The notes beneath the pieces are model-generated. The model was not told where the DNA came from. It ran no database searches and saw nothing but the letters and a program-made list of their open reading frames with translations. From contig NZ_CP015163.1 in the NCBI RefSeq assembly GCF_003312875.1, positions 8,246,001 through 8,310,000 of the forward strand: a DNA stretch of 64,000 nt. The letters run 5' to 3'. Every line of letters begins with the position of its first letter. Position 1 is the stretch's first letter. Shown piece by piece: positions 18,697 to 25,635 of the stretch. This stretch comes from Amycolatopsis albispora. Lineage in GTDB: Bacteria > Actinomycetota > Actinomycetes > Mycobacteriales > Pseudonocardiaceae. The translations under genes and the position numbers were made by a program.

Positions 18697-20640
18697 ATGG
18701 AGACCGCGGGACGGCCACTGGCCAGGTCGATGTTGTACTGCCTGTCGGGTGGGGCTTTGTCGGTGTTTTTTGTGCTCGCAGCCGCTCAGCAAGCGGAGGC
18801 TGCCCCCGCGAAGCAGAACGACAAGGGGCAGGTGAGGCAGGCGGCCCCGGACAAGTCTGACGATCGGGCGCGTCGGGCTCCTGCTGTGGGTGGCAAGGGT
18901 GGTTCGGGGGCGCCTGTTGATATTCGCAAGGTGCGTGAGTTGGGGAAGGGGTCGGAGGAGCGGCGTAGGGCTGAGGATCGGAAGGCTGGGGAGGAGAAGG
19001 CGCGCAAGGCCGAGGAGAGGAAGGCGGAGGAGCGGAAGGCTGGCGAGCGGTCGCGGCAGGGTGAGTCGCGTCGGGCTCCTGCGGTGGGGGGTAAGGGTGG
19101 TTCTGGGGAACCTGTTGATATTCGCAAGGTGCGTGAGCTCGGGAAAGGTTCCGAGGAGCGGCGCAAGGCCGAGGACCGGAAGGCTGAGGAAGAGAAGGCC
19201 CGCAAGGCCGAGGAGCGCAAGGCCGAGGAGCGCAAGGCTGGCGAGCGGTCGCGTCAGGGTGAATCGCGTCGGGCTCCGGCTGCGGGGAGTAAGGGTGGTT
19301 CTGGGGAACCTGTTGATATTCGCAAGGTGCGTGAGCTCGGGAAAGGTTCCGAGGAGCGGCGCAAGGCCGAGGACCGGAAGGCTGAGGAAGAGAAGGCCCG
19401 CAAGGCCGAGGAGCGCAAGGCCGAGGAGCGCAAGGCTGGCGAGCGGTCGCGTCAGGGTGAGTCGCGTCGGGCTCCTGCTGCGGGAAGTAAGGGCGGTTCT
19501 GGGGAACCCGTTGATATTCGCAAGGTGCGTGAGTTGGGGAAGGGGTCGGAGGAGCGGCGCAAGGCCGAGGATCGGAAGGCTGAGGAGGAGAAGGCGCGCA
19601 AGGCCGAGGAGCGCGAGGCGGGGGAGCGGTCGCGTCAGGGTGAGTCGCGTCGGGCTCCTGCGGTGGGTGGTAAGGGTGGTTCTGGGGAACCCGTTGATAT
19701 TCGGAAGGTGCGTGAGCTCGGAAAAGGTTCCGAGGAGCGGCGTAGGGCCGAAGACCGGAAGGCCGAGGAGACACGGAAGGCCGAGGAGACACGGAAGGCT
19801 GAGGAGGCACGGAAAGCCGAGGAGCGCGAGGCTGACGCACGGAAAGCCGAGCGAGGGCGTGCTCCGGCCGTGGCCGGGAAGGGTGGTTCGGGGGCGCCTG
19901 TCGACCTGCGCAAGCTTCGTGAGATCGGGCGTGGTTCGGAGCAGCGGCGCGAGGCGGAGCAGGAGCAGCGTCAGGCCGAGCAAGCACAGCGCCAGGCTGA
20001 GCAAGCGCGACGCCAGGCTGAGCAAGCCCAGCAGCAGCCGACCGCGGCTCCTCGGCGCAGTCCGGCCGTAGCCGGCAAGGGTGGCTCGGGAGCACCCGTC
20101 GACCTCCACAAGCTTCGCGAGATCGGACGCGGCTCGGAAGAACGGCGAAAGGCGGAGGACGCACGACGCCAGGCTGAGCCCCCCTCGCAGGGGAAATGGC
20201 CCAGGTCGGTCGGTGTGTGCGCCAACGTCGGTGCGTCCGGTGGCGCGTCCGTTGGCGGGGGCACGTGCGCGGTGCTCGACGGCAAAGGCGGCGGCATCAC
20301 CCGGAGCATGCGCGGCGGCGCCGCAGTCGGTGGGGGTGCGGACGCCAGCGTCGGTGTCCAGGCCTCGTCAGCCGACCTCGAGGGCCTGGCCGGTTACTCC
20401 GCCAACGGCACCGCCTCCGGGTCGATGGGCCCCGGCGTCGAGGGCTCGGCCGGGGTGAGCTTGGACGGCAACAACAACTGGACGGTCAGCGGCGGCCCGG
20501 CCTGGGGCGCGGAAGCGTCCGGCGGCGTGAACATCGAAAAGACCGAAGTGCACCGGCTCTTCAACTGGGAGGACCTGTTCCCCCAGCCGGTCGAACGGGT
20601 CATGGCTCCAGGGCCTGAAGGGAAACCCCACGCATGGTAG
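18697..20640 (+). CDS. Secreted protein with seven ~66-residue charged repeats and a Gly-rich C-terminal domain
   Basis: 647 residues. The ATG at 18697 has an excellent AAAGGAGGT site, so the upstream in-frame extension is rejected. A Sec-type signal peptide covers residues 1-36 (hydrophobic ALSVFFVLAAA, cleavage likely after AEAA). Seven repeats begin at residues 60, 126, 192, 258, 319, 388 and 455. Each opens with AP-KGGSG[AE]PVD[IL]RK[VL]RE[LI]G[KR]GSE-RR and continues as a Glu/Lys/Arg-rich helix, first A-E-E-R-K type and later A-E-Q-A-Q-R type. Residues 500-647 form a Gly/Ala/Ser-rich domain with two cysteines (508, 524) and NNNWTVSGG. No known family is recognised. The charged segments could be long single alpha-helices. 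Codon use (GTTGATATT) is more T-ending than in neighbouring genes. Confidence 0.8.
   Translation: METAGRPLARSMLYCLSGGALSVFFVLAAAQQAEAAPAKQNDKGQVRQAAPDKSDDRARRAPAVGGKGGSGAPVDIRKVRELGKGSEERRRAEDRKAGEEKARKAEERKAEERKAGERSRQGESRRAPAVGGKGGSGEPVDIRKVRELGKGSEERRKAEDRKAEEEKARKAEERKAEERKAGERSRQGESRRAPAAGSKGGSGEPVDIRKVRELGKGSEERRKAEDRKAEEEKARKAEERKAEERKAGERSRQGESRRAPAAGSKGGSGEPVDIRKVRELGKGSEERRKAEDRKAEEEKARKAEEREAGERSRQGESRRAPAVGGKGGSGEPVDIRKVRELGKGSEERRRAEDRKAEETRKAEETRKAEEARKAEEREADARKAERGRAPAVAGKGGSGAPVDLRKLREIGRGSEQRREAEQEQRQAEQAQRQAEQARRQAEQAQQQPTAAPRRSPAVAGKGGSGAPVDLHKLREIGRGSEERRKAEDARRQAEPPSQGKWPRSVGVCANVGASGGASVGGGTCAVLDGKGGGITRSMRGGAAVGGGADASVGVQASSADLEGLAGYSANGTASGSMGPGVEGSAGVSLDGNNNWTVSGGPAWGAEASGGVNIEKTEVHRLFNWEDLFPQPVERVMAPGPEGKPHAW
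18874..20148 (+). repeat. Tandem 198-bp repeat inside the secreted protein gene
   Basis: Period 198 bp for the first four units (66 residues), then units of 61, 69 and 67 residues. Units 2 and 3 (starting at about 19072 and 19270) are nearly identical at the DNA level, including silent positions, indicating recent duplication or unequal crossing-over. Units 6 and 7 have diverged. Confidence 0.9.
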
Positions 20641-20659
20641 GAGCTACACACACCGGAAG

Positions 20660-22519
20660 CTACGAAATCAGGTCGACCGGCGTCGCGGACGAAGCCGCGT
20701 GCAGGCGGGCGTAGGTACCGTCGGCGGCCAGTAGCTCAGCGTGGGTGCCGCGCTCGATGAGGTGGCCGTTTTCCATCACCACGATCAGGTCCGCGTCACG
20801 CACGGTGGACAGCCGGTGCGCGATGACAAAGCACGTCCGGCCTTCGCGCAGGGAGCGCATCGCGTGCTGCACGAGCGCCTCGGTTTTGGTGTCGATGGAA
20901 CTGGTCGCCTCGTCGAGCACCAGCAGCGACGGCCGGATCAGGAACGCCCTGGCCAGCGTGATCAGCTGCTTCTCACCGGCGCTGACGGTCGAGGTCTCGT
21001 CGTCGAGCACGGTGTCGTACCCGTCGGGCAGGGTGTGCACGAACCGGTCCACGCAGGTGGCCTTCGCCGCCGCGACCACCTCGGCGCGGGTCGCGTCCGG
21101 GCGGCCGTAGGCGATGTTCTCCGCGATCGTGCCGTGAAAAAGCCAGGCGTCCTGCGAAACCAGGCCGATGCGGGACCGCAGGTCCTCGCGGTCCATGCGC
21201 GCGATGTCCTCGCCGTCGAGCAGGATGCGGCCGCCGTCGAGTTCGTAGAACCTCATCAGCAGGTTGCCGAGCGTGGTCTTGCCCGCGCCGGTCGGCCCGA
21301 CGATCGCCACCACCTGGCCCGGCGCCGCGGTCAGTGACAGCTCCTCGATCAGCGGTTTCCCCGGTAGGTAACGGAAACTGACCCGGTCGAAGACCACGTG
21401 ACCGCGAGTGGGGCCGGGGCGCACCGGCTGCGAGACCTCGGCGGACTGCTCCTCGGCGTCGAGCAGTTCGAAGATCCGCTTGGCCGAGGCGAGCCCCGAC
21501 TGCAGCTGACCGGAGAAGTTCGCCAGGTCCACGATCGGCCTGCTGAACATCTGCGAGTACTGGATGAACGCCTGCACGTCACCGATGGACAGCGAACCGC
21601 TCGCCACCCGCAGCGCGCCGACCACGGCGACCAGCACGTAGTTCAGGTCGGTGACGAACCGCGCGGCCGGTTCGATCATGCCGGTGATGAACTGCGCGCG
21701 GGAACCGGCGCGGTAGAGCGCCTCGTTGTGCTCGTCGAACTCCCGCTCGGCCAGCTCACGCCTGCCGAAGCCCTTGACCAGCGAGTGCCCGGTGTAGATC
21801 TGCTCGATGTGCGCGTTGAGCGAACCGGTGGTGCCCCACTGCTCGGCGAACCGCGGCTGCGCGCGCTTGCTGATCACCCACGCGATCACCGCCGCCACCG
21901 GCACGCTGAGCAGCAGGATCAGCGCCAGCGCCGGCGAGATCACCAGCATCACCGCGAGCACGCCGAGAATGGTGAACACCGAGTTGATCAGCTGGCCGAG
22001 GGTGAGCTGGAAGCTCTGCTGGAGGTTGTCGATGTCGTTGGTGGCGCGGCTGAGCACGTCACCGCCGGAGTTGCGGTCGAAGTGGCTCATCGGCAACCGG
22101 CTCAGCTTCGCGTCGACCTGCTTGCGTAGCCCGCGGACCACCCGCTGCACGATGGCCGCCACCAGCCGCCCGCGCCACAGCATGAACCCGGCGGCCACCA
22201 GGTAGACACCCAGCAGGACCAGCAGCACCACCCCGAGCGCGGCGAAGTCGACGCCCTCGCCGGGCACCAGGTCGGTGGTGCTGAACACGTTGGCCAGGGT
22301 GTCCCGGCCGTCCGCGCGCAGCTGCCCGATTACGTCCTCTTTGGACGATCCGGCCGGGTAGCCGCTGCTGACCAGGCCGGCGAAGATGAGGTCGGTGGCG
22401 TACCCGAGCAGTTTCGGGCCGAGCAGGTTCAGCCCGATCCAGGCCAGGCCGAGCACCACCACGGCGGCGATGAGCACCCGGTGCGGCCGCAGCAGACCGG
22501 CGAGGCGGCGGGCGGTCAC
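20660..22519 (-). CDS. ABC exporter half-transporter (NysH/AmphH-type), consensus ATPase partner
   Basis: 619 residues from the GTG at 22519, which overlaps the upstream ABC gene stop (GTGA). Six membrane helices with an unusually long first external loop (about residues 45-100), then a nucleotide-binding domain: Walker A GPTGAGKTT (about 406), signature VSAGEKQ (about 511, non-canonical) and Walker B LLVLDEATSSID with the catalytic Glu. Pairs with the gene just upstream as a heterodimeric exporter in the cytoplasmic membrane. In nystatin and amphotericin clusters two such genes sit beside the GDP-mannose dehydratase and PKS genes and are believed to export the polyene. Its end lies 19 nt from the convergent repeat-protein gene. 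Confidence 0.9.
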   Translation of the reverse strand: MTARRLAGLLRPHRVLIAAVVVLGLAWIGLNLLGPKLLGYATDLIFAGLVSSGYPAGSSKEDVIGQLRADGRDTLANVFSTTDLVPGEGVDFAALGVVLLVLLGVYLVAAGFMLWRGRLVAAIVQRVVRGLRKQVDAKLSRLPMSHFDRNSGGDVLSRATNDIDNLQQSFQLTLGQLINSVFTILGVLAVMLVISPALALILLLSVPVAAVIAWVISKRAQPRFAEQWGTTGSLNAHIEQIYTGHSLVKGFGRRELAEREFDEHNEALYRAGSRAQFITGMIEPAARFVTDLNYVLVAVVGALRVASGSLSIGDVQAFIQYSQMFSRPIVDLANFSGQLQSGLASAKRIFELLDAEEQSAEVSQPVRPGPTRGHVVFDRVSFRYLPGKPLIEELSLTAAPGQVVAIVGPTGAGKTTLGNLLMRFYELDGGRILLDGEDIARMDREDLRSRIGLVSQDAWLFHGTIAENIAYGRPDATRAEVVAAAKATCVDRFVHTLPDGYDTVLDDETSTVSAGEKQLITLARAFLIRPSLLVLDEATSSIDTKTEALVQHAMRSLREGRTCFVIAHRLSTVRDADLIVVMENGHLIERGTHAELLAADGTYARLHAASSATPVDLIS

Positions 22520-24159
22520 GCGGAAACCAGGCCCTTGTCGAGCACGACCACCCGGTCGGTCCGCGCCACGCTGCTGGCGCGCTGCGTCACCAGCAACACG
22601 GTCGCGCCGTCGAGTTCGGGTTCCAGGCGCTCCCGCAACGCCGCTTCCGTCCGGTGGTCGAGCGCGGAGAAGCAGTCGTCGAGCAGGTAGATTTCGGGGC
22701 GGCGCAACAGGGTTCGCGCGATGGCGAGCCGTTGCCGCTGCCCGCCGGAGACGTTCGTGCCGCCCTGGGAGATCACCGCGTCCAGCCCGCCGTCCATGTT
22801 CGCCACAAAATCCCTCGCCTGCACCACATCCAGCGCGTGCCACAGCTCTTCGTCGGTGGCGTCCGGTTTCCCGTAGCGCAGGTTGCTCGCCACCGTGCCG
22901 GAGAACAGGAACGCCCGCTGCGGCACAAAACCGACGGTCCTGGTGAGCGCTTCGGCGTCCTGCTCACGCACATCGACCCCGTTGACCAGCACCGCGCCGC
23001 GCGTGACGTCGAACAAGCGCAGCGCGAGGTTCAGCAGGGTGGTCTTGCCGCTGCCGGTGCCGCCGACGATGGCCAGCTTCTCGCCGGGTTCGGCGACCAG
23101 GTTGATCCCGCGCAGCACCGGCTGTTCCGCGCCGGGATAACCGAATTCGGCGTCACGCAGCTCGAGCCTGCCCCGGCCGGCCGCGGGCACCGGGTGCGCG
23201 GGCTGCGTCACGCTCACCTCGGTGTCGATGACCTCCTGGATGCGCCCGGCGGACACCATCGCGCGTGGTGCGCTGGTGAACACCATCGTCACCATCACCA
23301 CCGACATCACGATCAGCCCGAGGTACCCGAGCAGCGCGGTCATCTCGCCGAGCTGGAGCGTGCCGCCGTCGATGCGCCAGCCCGCCAGCCAGACCAGGCC
23401 GACGGTGAACACGTTCAGCACGATGATCACCACCGCCGGAATCGCCGCCATCAGCCTGCCCACGCGCAGCGAATGCCGGTACATCTCCTCGTTGGCGCTG
23501 CCGAAGCGCTCGTGCTCGCGGCGGTCGCGGACGAACGCGCGGACCACGCGCACCCCGGTGATGCGCTCGCGCAGCAGCCGGTTGATCAGGTCGATGCAGC
23601 GCTGCATGGCGGTGTAGACCGGGCCCATCCTGGCCAGCATCAGCACGATCGCCACGGCCACCGCGAGGATCAGCCCGATCATCACGAACCCCAGCGGCAG
23701 GTCCTGGTTGAACGCCAGCACCAGCCCGCCGACGCACATGATCGGCGCGATCACCGCCACGTCGAAGGTGGTCTGCACCAGGTTCTGCACCTGCTGCACG
23801 TCGTTGACCGTGCGGGTGATCAGCGAGGGCGTGCCGAAGCCGCCGACCTCGCGGGCGGAGAAGTCGAGCACCCGCCGGAACACCGCGGACCGCAGGTCAC
23901 GGCCGACGCCGGCGGCGATCCGGGCGCCCAGCAGCGCCGCGGCGATCGCGGTGGCGATCTGCACCACGGCGACGGCCACCATCACCACGCCGGTGCGCCA
24001 GATGTAGGCGACGTCGCCCTTGACCACGCCGTTGTCGATGATCTCGGCGTTGAAGGTGGGCAGCAGCAGGGTGGCCACGGTCTGGCACAACTGCAGCACG
24101 AGCAAGGCCGCGATCCGGCGGCGGTAGGGCCGCAGGCGGGGCAGCACACTGGACAGCAC
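22516..24159 (-). CDS. ABC exporter half-transporter (NysG/AmphG-type), degenerate ATPase partner
   Basis: 547 residues from a GTG at 24159 with GGAGAG upstream. It has six membrane helices, then a nucleotide-binding domain with Walker A GGTGSGKTT (about 364) and canonical signature VSGGQRQ (about 470). Its Walker B is YLLDDCFSALD, where the usual catalytic Glu is Asp. With the partner at 20660-22519 (normal Glu, abnormal signature) this gives one active and one degenerate ATP site, as in heterodimeric exporters such as TM287/288. Translationally coupled to the partner. Divergent from the dehydratase gene across a region with three PimM-like boxes. Probable role: export of the polyene or its precursor and self-protection. 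Confidence 0.9.
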   Translation of the reverse strand: MLSSVLPRLRPYRRRIAALLVLQLCQTVATLLLPTFNAEIIDNGVVKGDVAYIWRTGVVMVAVAVVQIATAIAAALLGARIAAGVGRDLRSAVFRRVLDFSAREVGGFGTPSLITRTVNDVQQVQNLVQTTFDVAVIAPIMCVGGLVLAFNQDLPLGFVMIGLILAVAVAIVLMLARMGPVYTAMQRCIDLINRLLRERITGVRVVRAFVRDRREHERFGSANEEMYRHSLRVGRLMAAIPAVVIIVLNVFTVGLVWLAGWRIDGGTLQLGEMTALLGYLGLIVMSVVMVTMVFTSAPRAMVSAGRIQEVIDTEVSVTQPAHPVPAAGRGRLELRDAEFGYPGAEQPVLRGINLVAEPGEKLAIVGGTGSGKTTLLNLALRLFDVTRGAVLVNGVDVREQDAEALTRTVGFVPQRAFLFSGTVASNLRYGKPDATDEELWHALDVVQARDFVANMDGGLDAVISQGGTNVSGGQRQRLAIARTLLRRPEIYLLDDCFSALDHRTEAALRERLEPELDGATVLLVTQRASSVARTDRVVVLDKGLVSA

Positions 24160-24207
24160 AGCACTCTCCGGGTCGGCCGGGCGGAACCACAGTCGAACCC
24201 ACGCAAA

Positions 24208-24223
24208 CCCGCGAAATCCCTAG
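24208..24223. promoter_or_regulatory. PimM-like operator box 1
   Basis: CCCGCGAAATCCCTAG matches the PAS-LuxR (PimM) operator consensus CTVGGGAWWTCCCBAG, as I recall it from the pimaricin literature, at 14 of 16 positions. It is 49 nt upstream of the ABC operon start on the minus strand. Confidence 0.55.
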
Positions 24224-24244
24224 TCTTCGGTGGCGTCCGGGCGC

Positions 24245-24260
24245 GCTGGGAAATCACTAG
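24245..24260. promoter_or_regulatory. PimM-like operator box 2
   Basis: GCTGGGAAATCACTAG matches the PimM consensus at 12 of 16 positions; the central GGGAAATC and the end CTAG are kept. It is midway in the divergent promoter region between the ABC genes and the GDP-mannose dehydratase. Confidence 0.45.
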
Positions 24261-24328
24261 TGTTCGCCGGTTGCCGGTCCGCGCGCGGCGGTCCGCGGGG
24301 CAGGGTAGCGGCGGCTGGGGAGGCAAGA

Positions 24329-24344
24329 CTCGAACATTCCCTAG
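24329..24344. promoter_or_regulatory. PimM-like operator box 3 and adjacent promoter
   Basis: CTCGAACATTCCCTAG matches the PimM consensus at 13 of 16 positions. TACCGT at 24357-24362 is a plausible -10 element for the dehydratase gene, placing the box over the -35 region as described for PimM targets. The start codon is at 24437. Confidence 0.5.
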
Positions 24345-24436
24345 TGCCCGCGCGCCTACCGTGCAACCGCGGCCGGAGTCGAAGCGGCGGTGGGCGGAGT
24401 CGACCCGAAGTGCTGAGCGTAGTGGAGAGGGAGACG

Positions 24437-25471
24437 ATGTCCAGGCGAGCTTTGATCACCGGGATCACCGGGCAGGACGGTTCCTACCTTGCCGAGTACC
24501 TGCTGAGCCAGGGTTACCAGGTGTGGGGCCTGATCAGGGGCCAGGCCAACCCGCGCAAGTCGCGGGTCAGCCGCCTGGTGGCCGATCTGTCCTTTGTCGA
24601 CGGTGACCTGATGGACCAGGGCAGCCTGGTGGCCGCGGTGGACAAGGTGCAGCCGGACGAGGTGTACAACCTCGGCGCCATCTCGTTCGTGCCGATGTCC
24701 TGGCAGCAGGCGGAACTGGTCACCGAGGTCAACGGCATGGGCGTGCTGCGCGTGCTGGAGGCCATCCGGATGGTCAGCGGGCTGAACAGCTCGCAGCGGG
24801 TGGACGTGGGCAAGCAGATCCGCTTCTACCAGGCGTCGTCCTCGGAGATGTTCGGCAAGGTGGCCGAGACCCCGCAGAAGGAGACCACCAGCTTCCACCC
24901 GCGCAGCCCGTACGGGGTGGCGAAGGCCTACGGGCACTTCATCACGAAGAACTACCGCGAGTCCTTCGGCATGTACGCGGTGTCGGGCATGCTGTTCAAC
25001 CACGAGTCACCCCGCCGCGGCGCGGAGTTCGTCACGCGCAAGATCACCCTCGCCGTCGCGAAGATCAAGCTGGGCCTGCAGGAGAAGCTGGAGCTGGGCA
25101 ACCTGGACGCGGTGCGCGACTGGGGCTTCGCCGGTGACTACGTGCGCGCCATGCACCTGATGCTGCAGCAGGACGAGCCGGGCGACTACGTGGTCGGCAC
25201 CGGCGAGATGCACTCGGTGCGCGACGCGGTGCGGATCGCCTTCGACCACGTCGGCCTGGACTGGCGCGACCACGTGGTGATCAACCCGGCGCTGGTGCGC
25301 CCGGCCGAGGTGGAGATCCTGTGCGCCGACACCACCAGGGTCAAGGCCGCGCTCGGCTGGGAGCCGTCGGTGAACTTCACCGAGCTGATGCAGATGATGG
25401 TCGACGCCGACCTCGCGCAGGCCTCGCGGGAGCACCAGTACGCCGACCTGCTGCACGCCGCCAACTGGTGA
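24437..25471 (+). CDS. gmd: GDP-mannose 4,6-dehydratase (NysDIII/AmphDIII-type)
   Basis: 344 residues, the usual family length. The ATG at 24437 follows GGAGAGGGAG. It is an extended SDR: NADP-binding GITGQDGSY (9-17), catalytic SSSE (134-137), Y159 and K163 in SPYGVAKAYG, and the substrate loop NHESPRRG (188-195). It converts GDP-mannose to GDP-4-keto-6-deoxymannose, the first committed step to GDP-mycosamine, the amino sugar of most polyene macrolides, or to other 6-deoxyhexoses such as rhamnose. Its place between the ABC exporters and the giant PKS is the same as in nystatin and amphotericin clusters. The aminotransferase and glycosyltransferase that would settle the sugar are not in the window. 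Confidence 0.93.
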   Translation: MSRRALITGITGQDGSYLAEYLLSQGYQVWGLIRGQANPRKSRVSRLVADLSFVDGDLMDQGSLVAAVDKVQPDEVYNLGAISFVPMSWQQAELVTEVNGMGVLRVLEAIRMVSGLNSSQRVDVGKQIRFYQASSSEMFGKVAETPQKETTSFHPRSPYGVAKAYGHFITKNYRESFGMYAVSGMLFNHESPRRGAEFVTRKITLAVAKIKLGLQEKLELGNLDAVRDWGFAGDYVRAMHLMLQQDEPGDYVVGTGEMHSVRDAVRIAFDHVGLDWRDHVVINPALVRPAEVEILCADTTRVKAALGWEPSVNFTELMQMMVDADLAQASREHQYADLLHAANW

Positions 25472-25484
25472 GCCCCGGTTTATA

Positions 25485-25494
25485 GGGAATTCCC
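25485..25494. promoter_or_regulatory. PimM-like operator core upstream of the PKS
   Basis: GGGAATTCCC is a perfect 10-bp palindrome equal to the centre (GGGAWWTCCC) of the PimM operator consensus. The outer bases match less well (12 of 16 over 25482-25497). It sits 142 nt before the PKS start in the 164-nt gap after the dehydratase, so the PKS may have its own activated promoter. Confidence 0.5.
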
Positions 25495-25635
25495 AGCCGT
25501 TCCGCCGCGAGACTGCGTACATGGTGGTCTCAGCGCGCGACCAGGATCGAAGCCGTCGCCCGGAGTCCGCGGACCGGGCCGGTTGTCATGCCGTTCTTAC
25601 CCGGCCGTCCGGTTGTCGAGATGGGTTGAGTTGAG

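Noticed and set aside
22520..22843. N-terminal extension of the second ABC gene
   Set aside because: It lies out of frame within the upstream ABC ATPase domain and is Arg/Gly-rich nonsense; the GTG at 22519 with a GTGA overlap is the natural start.
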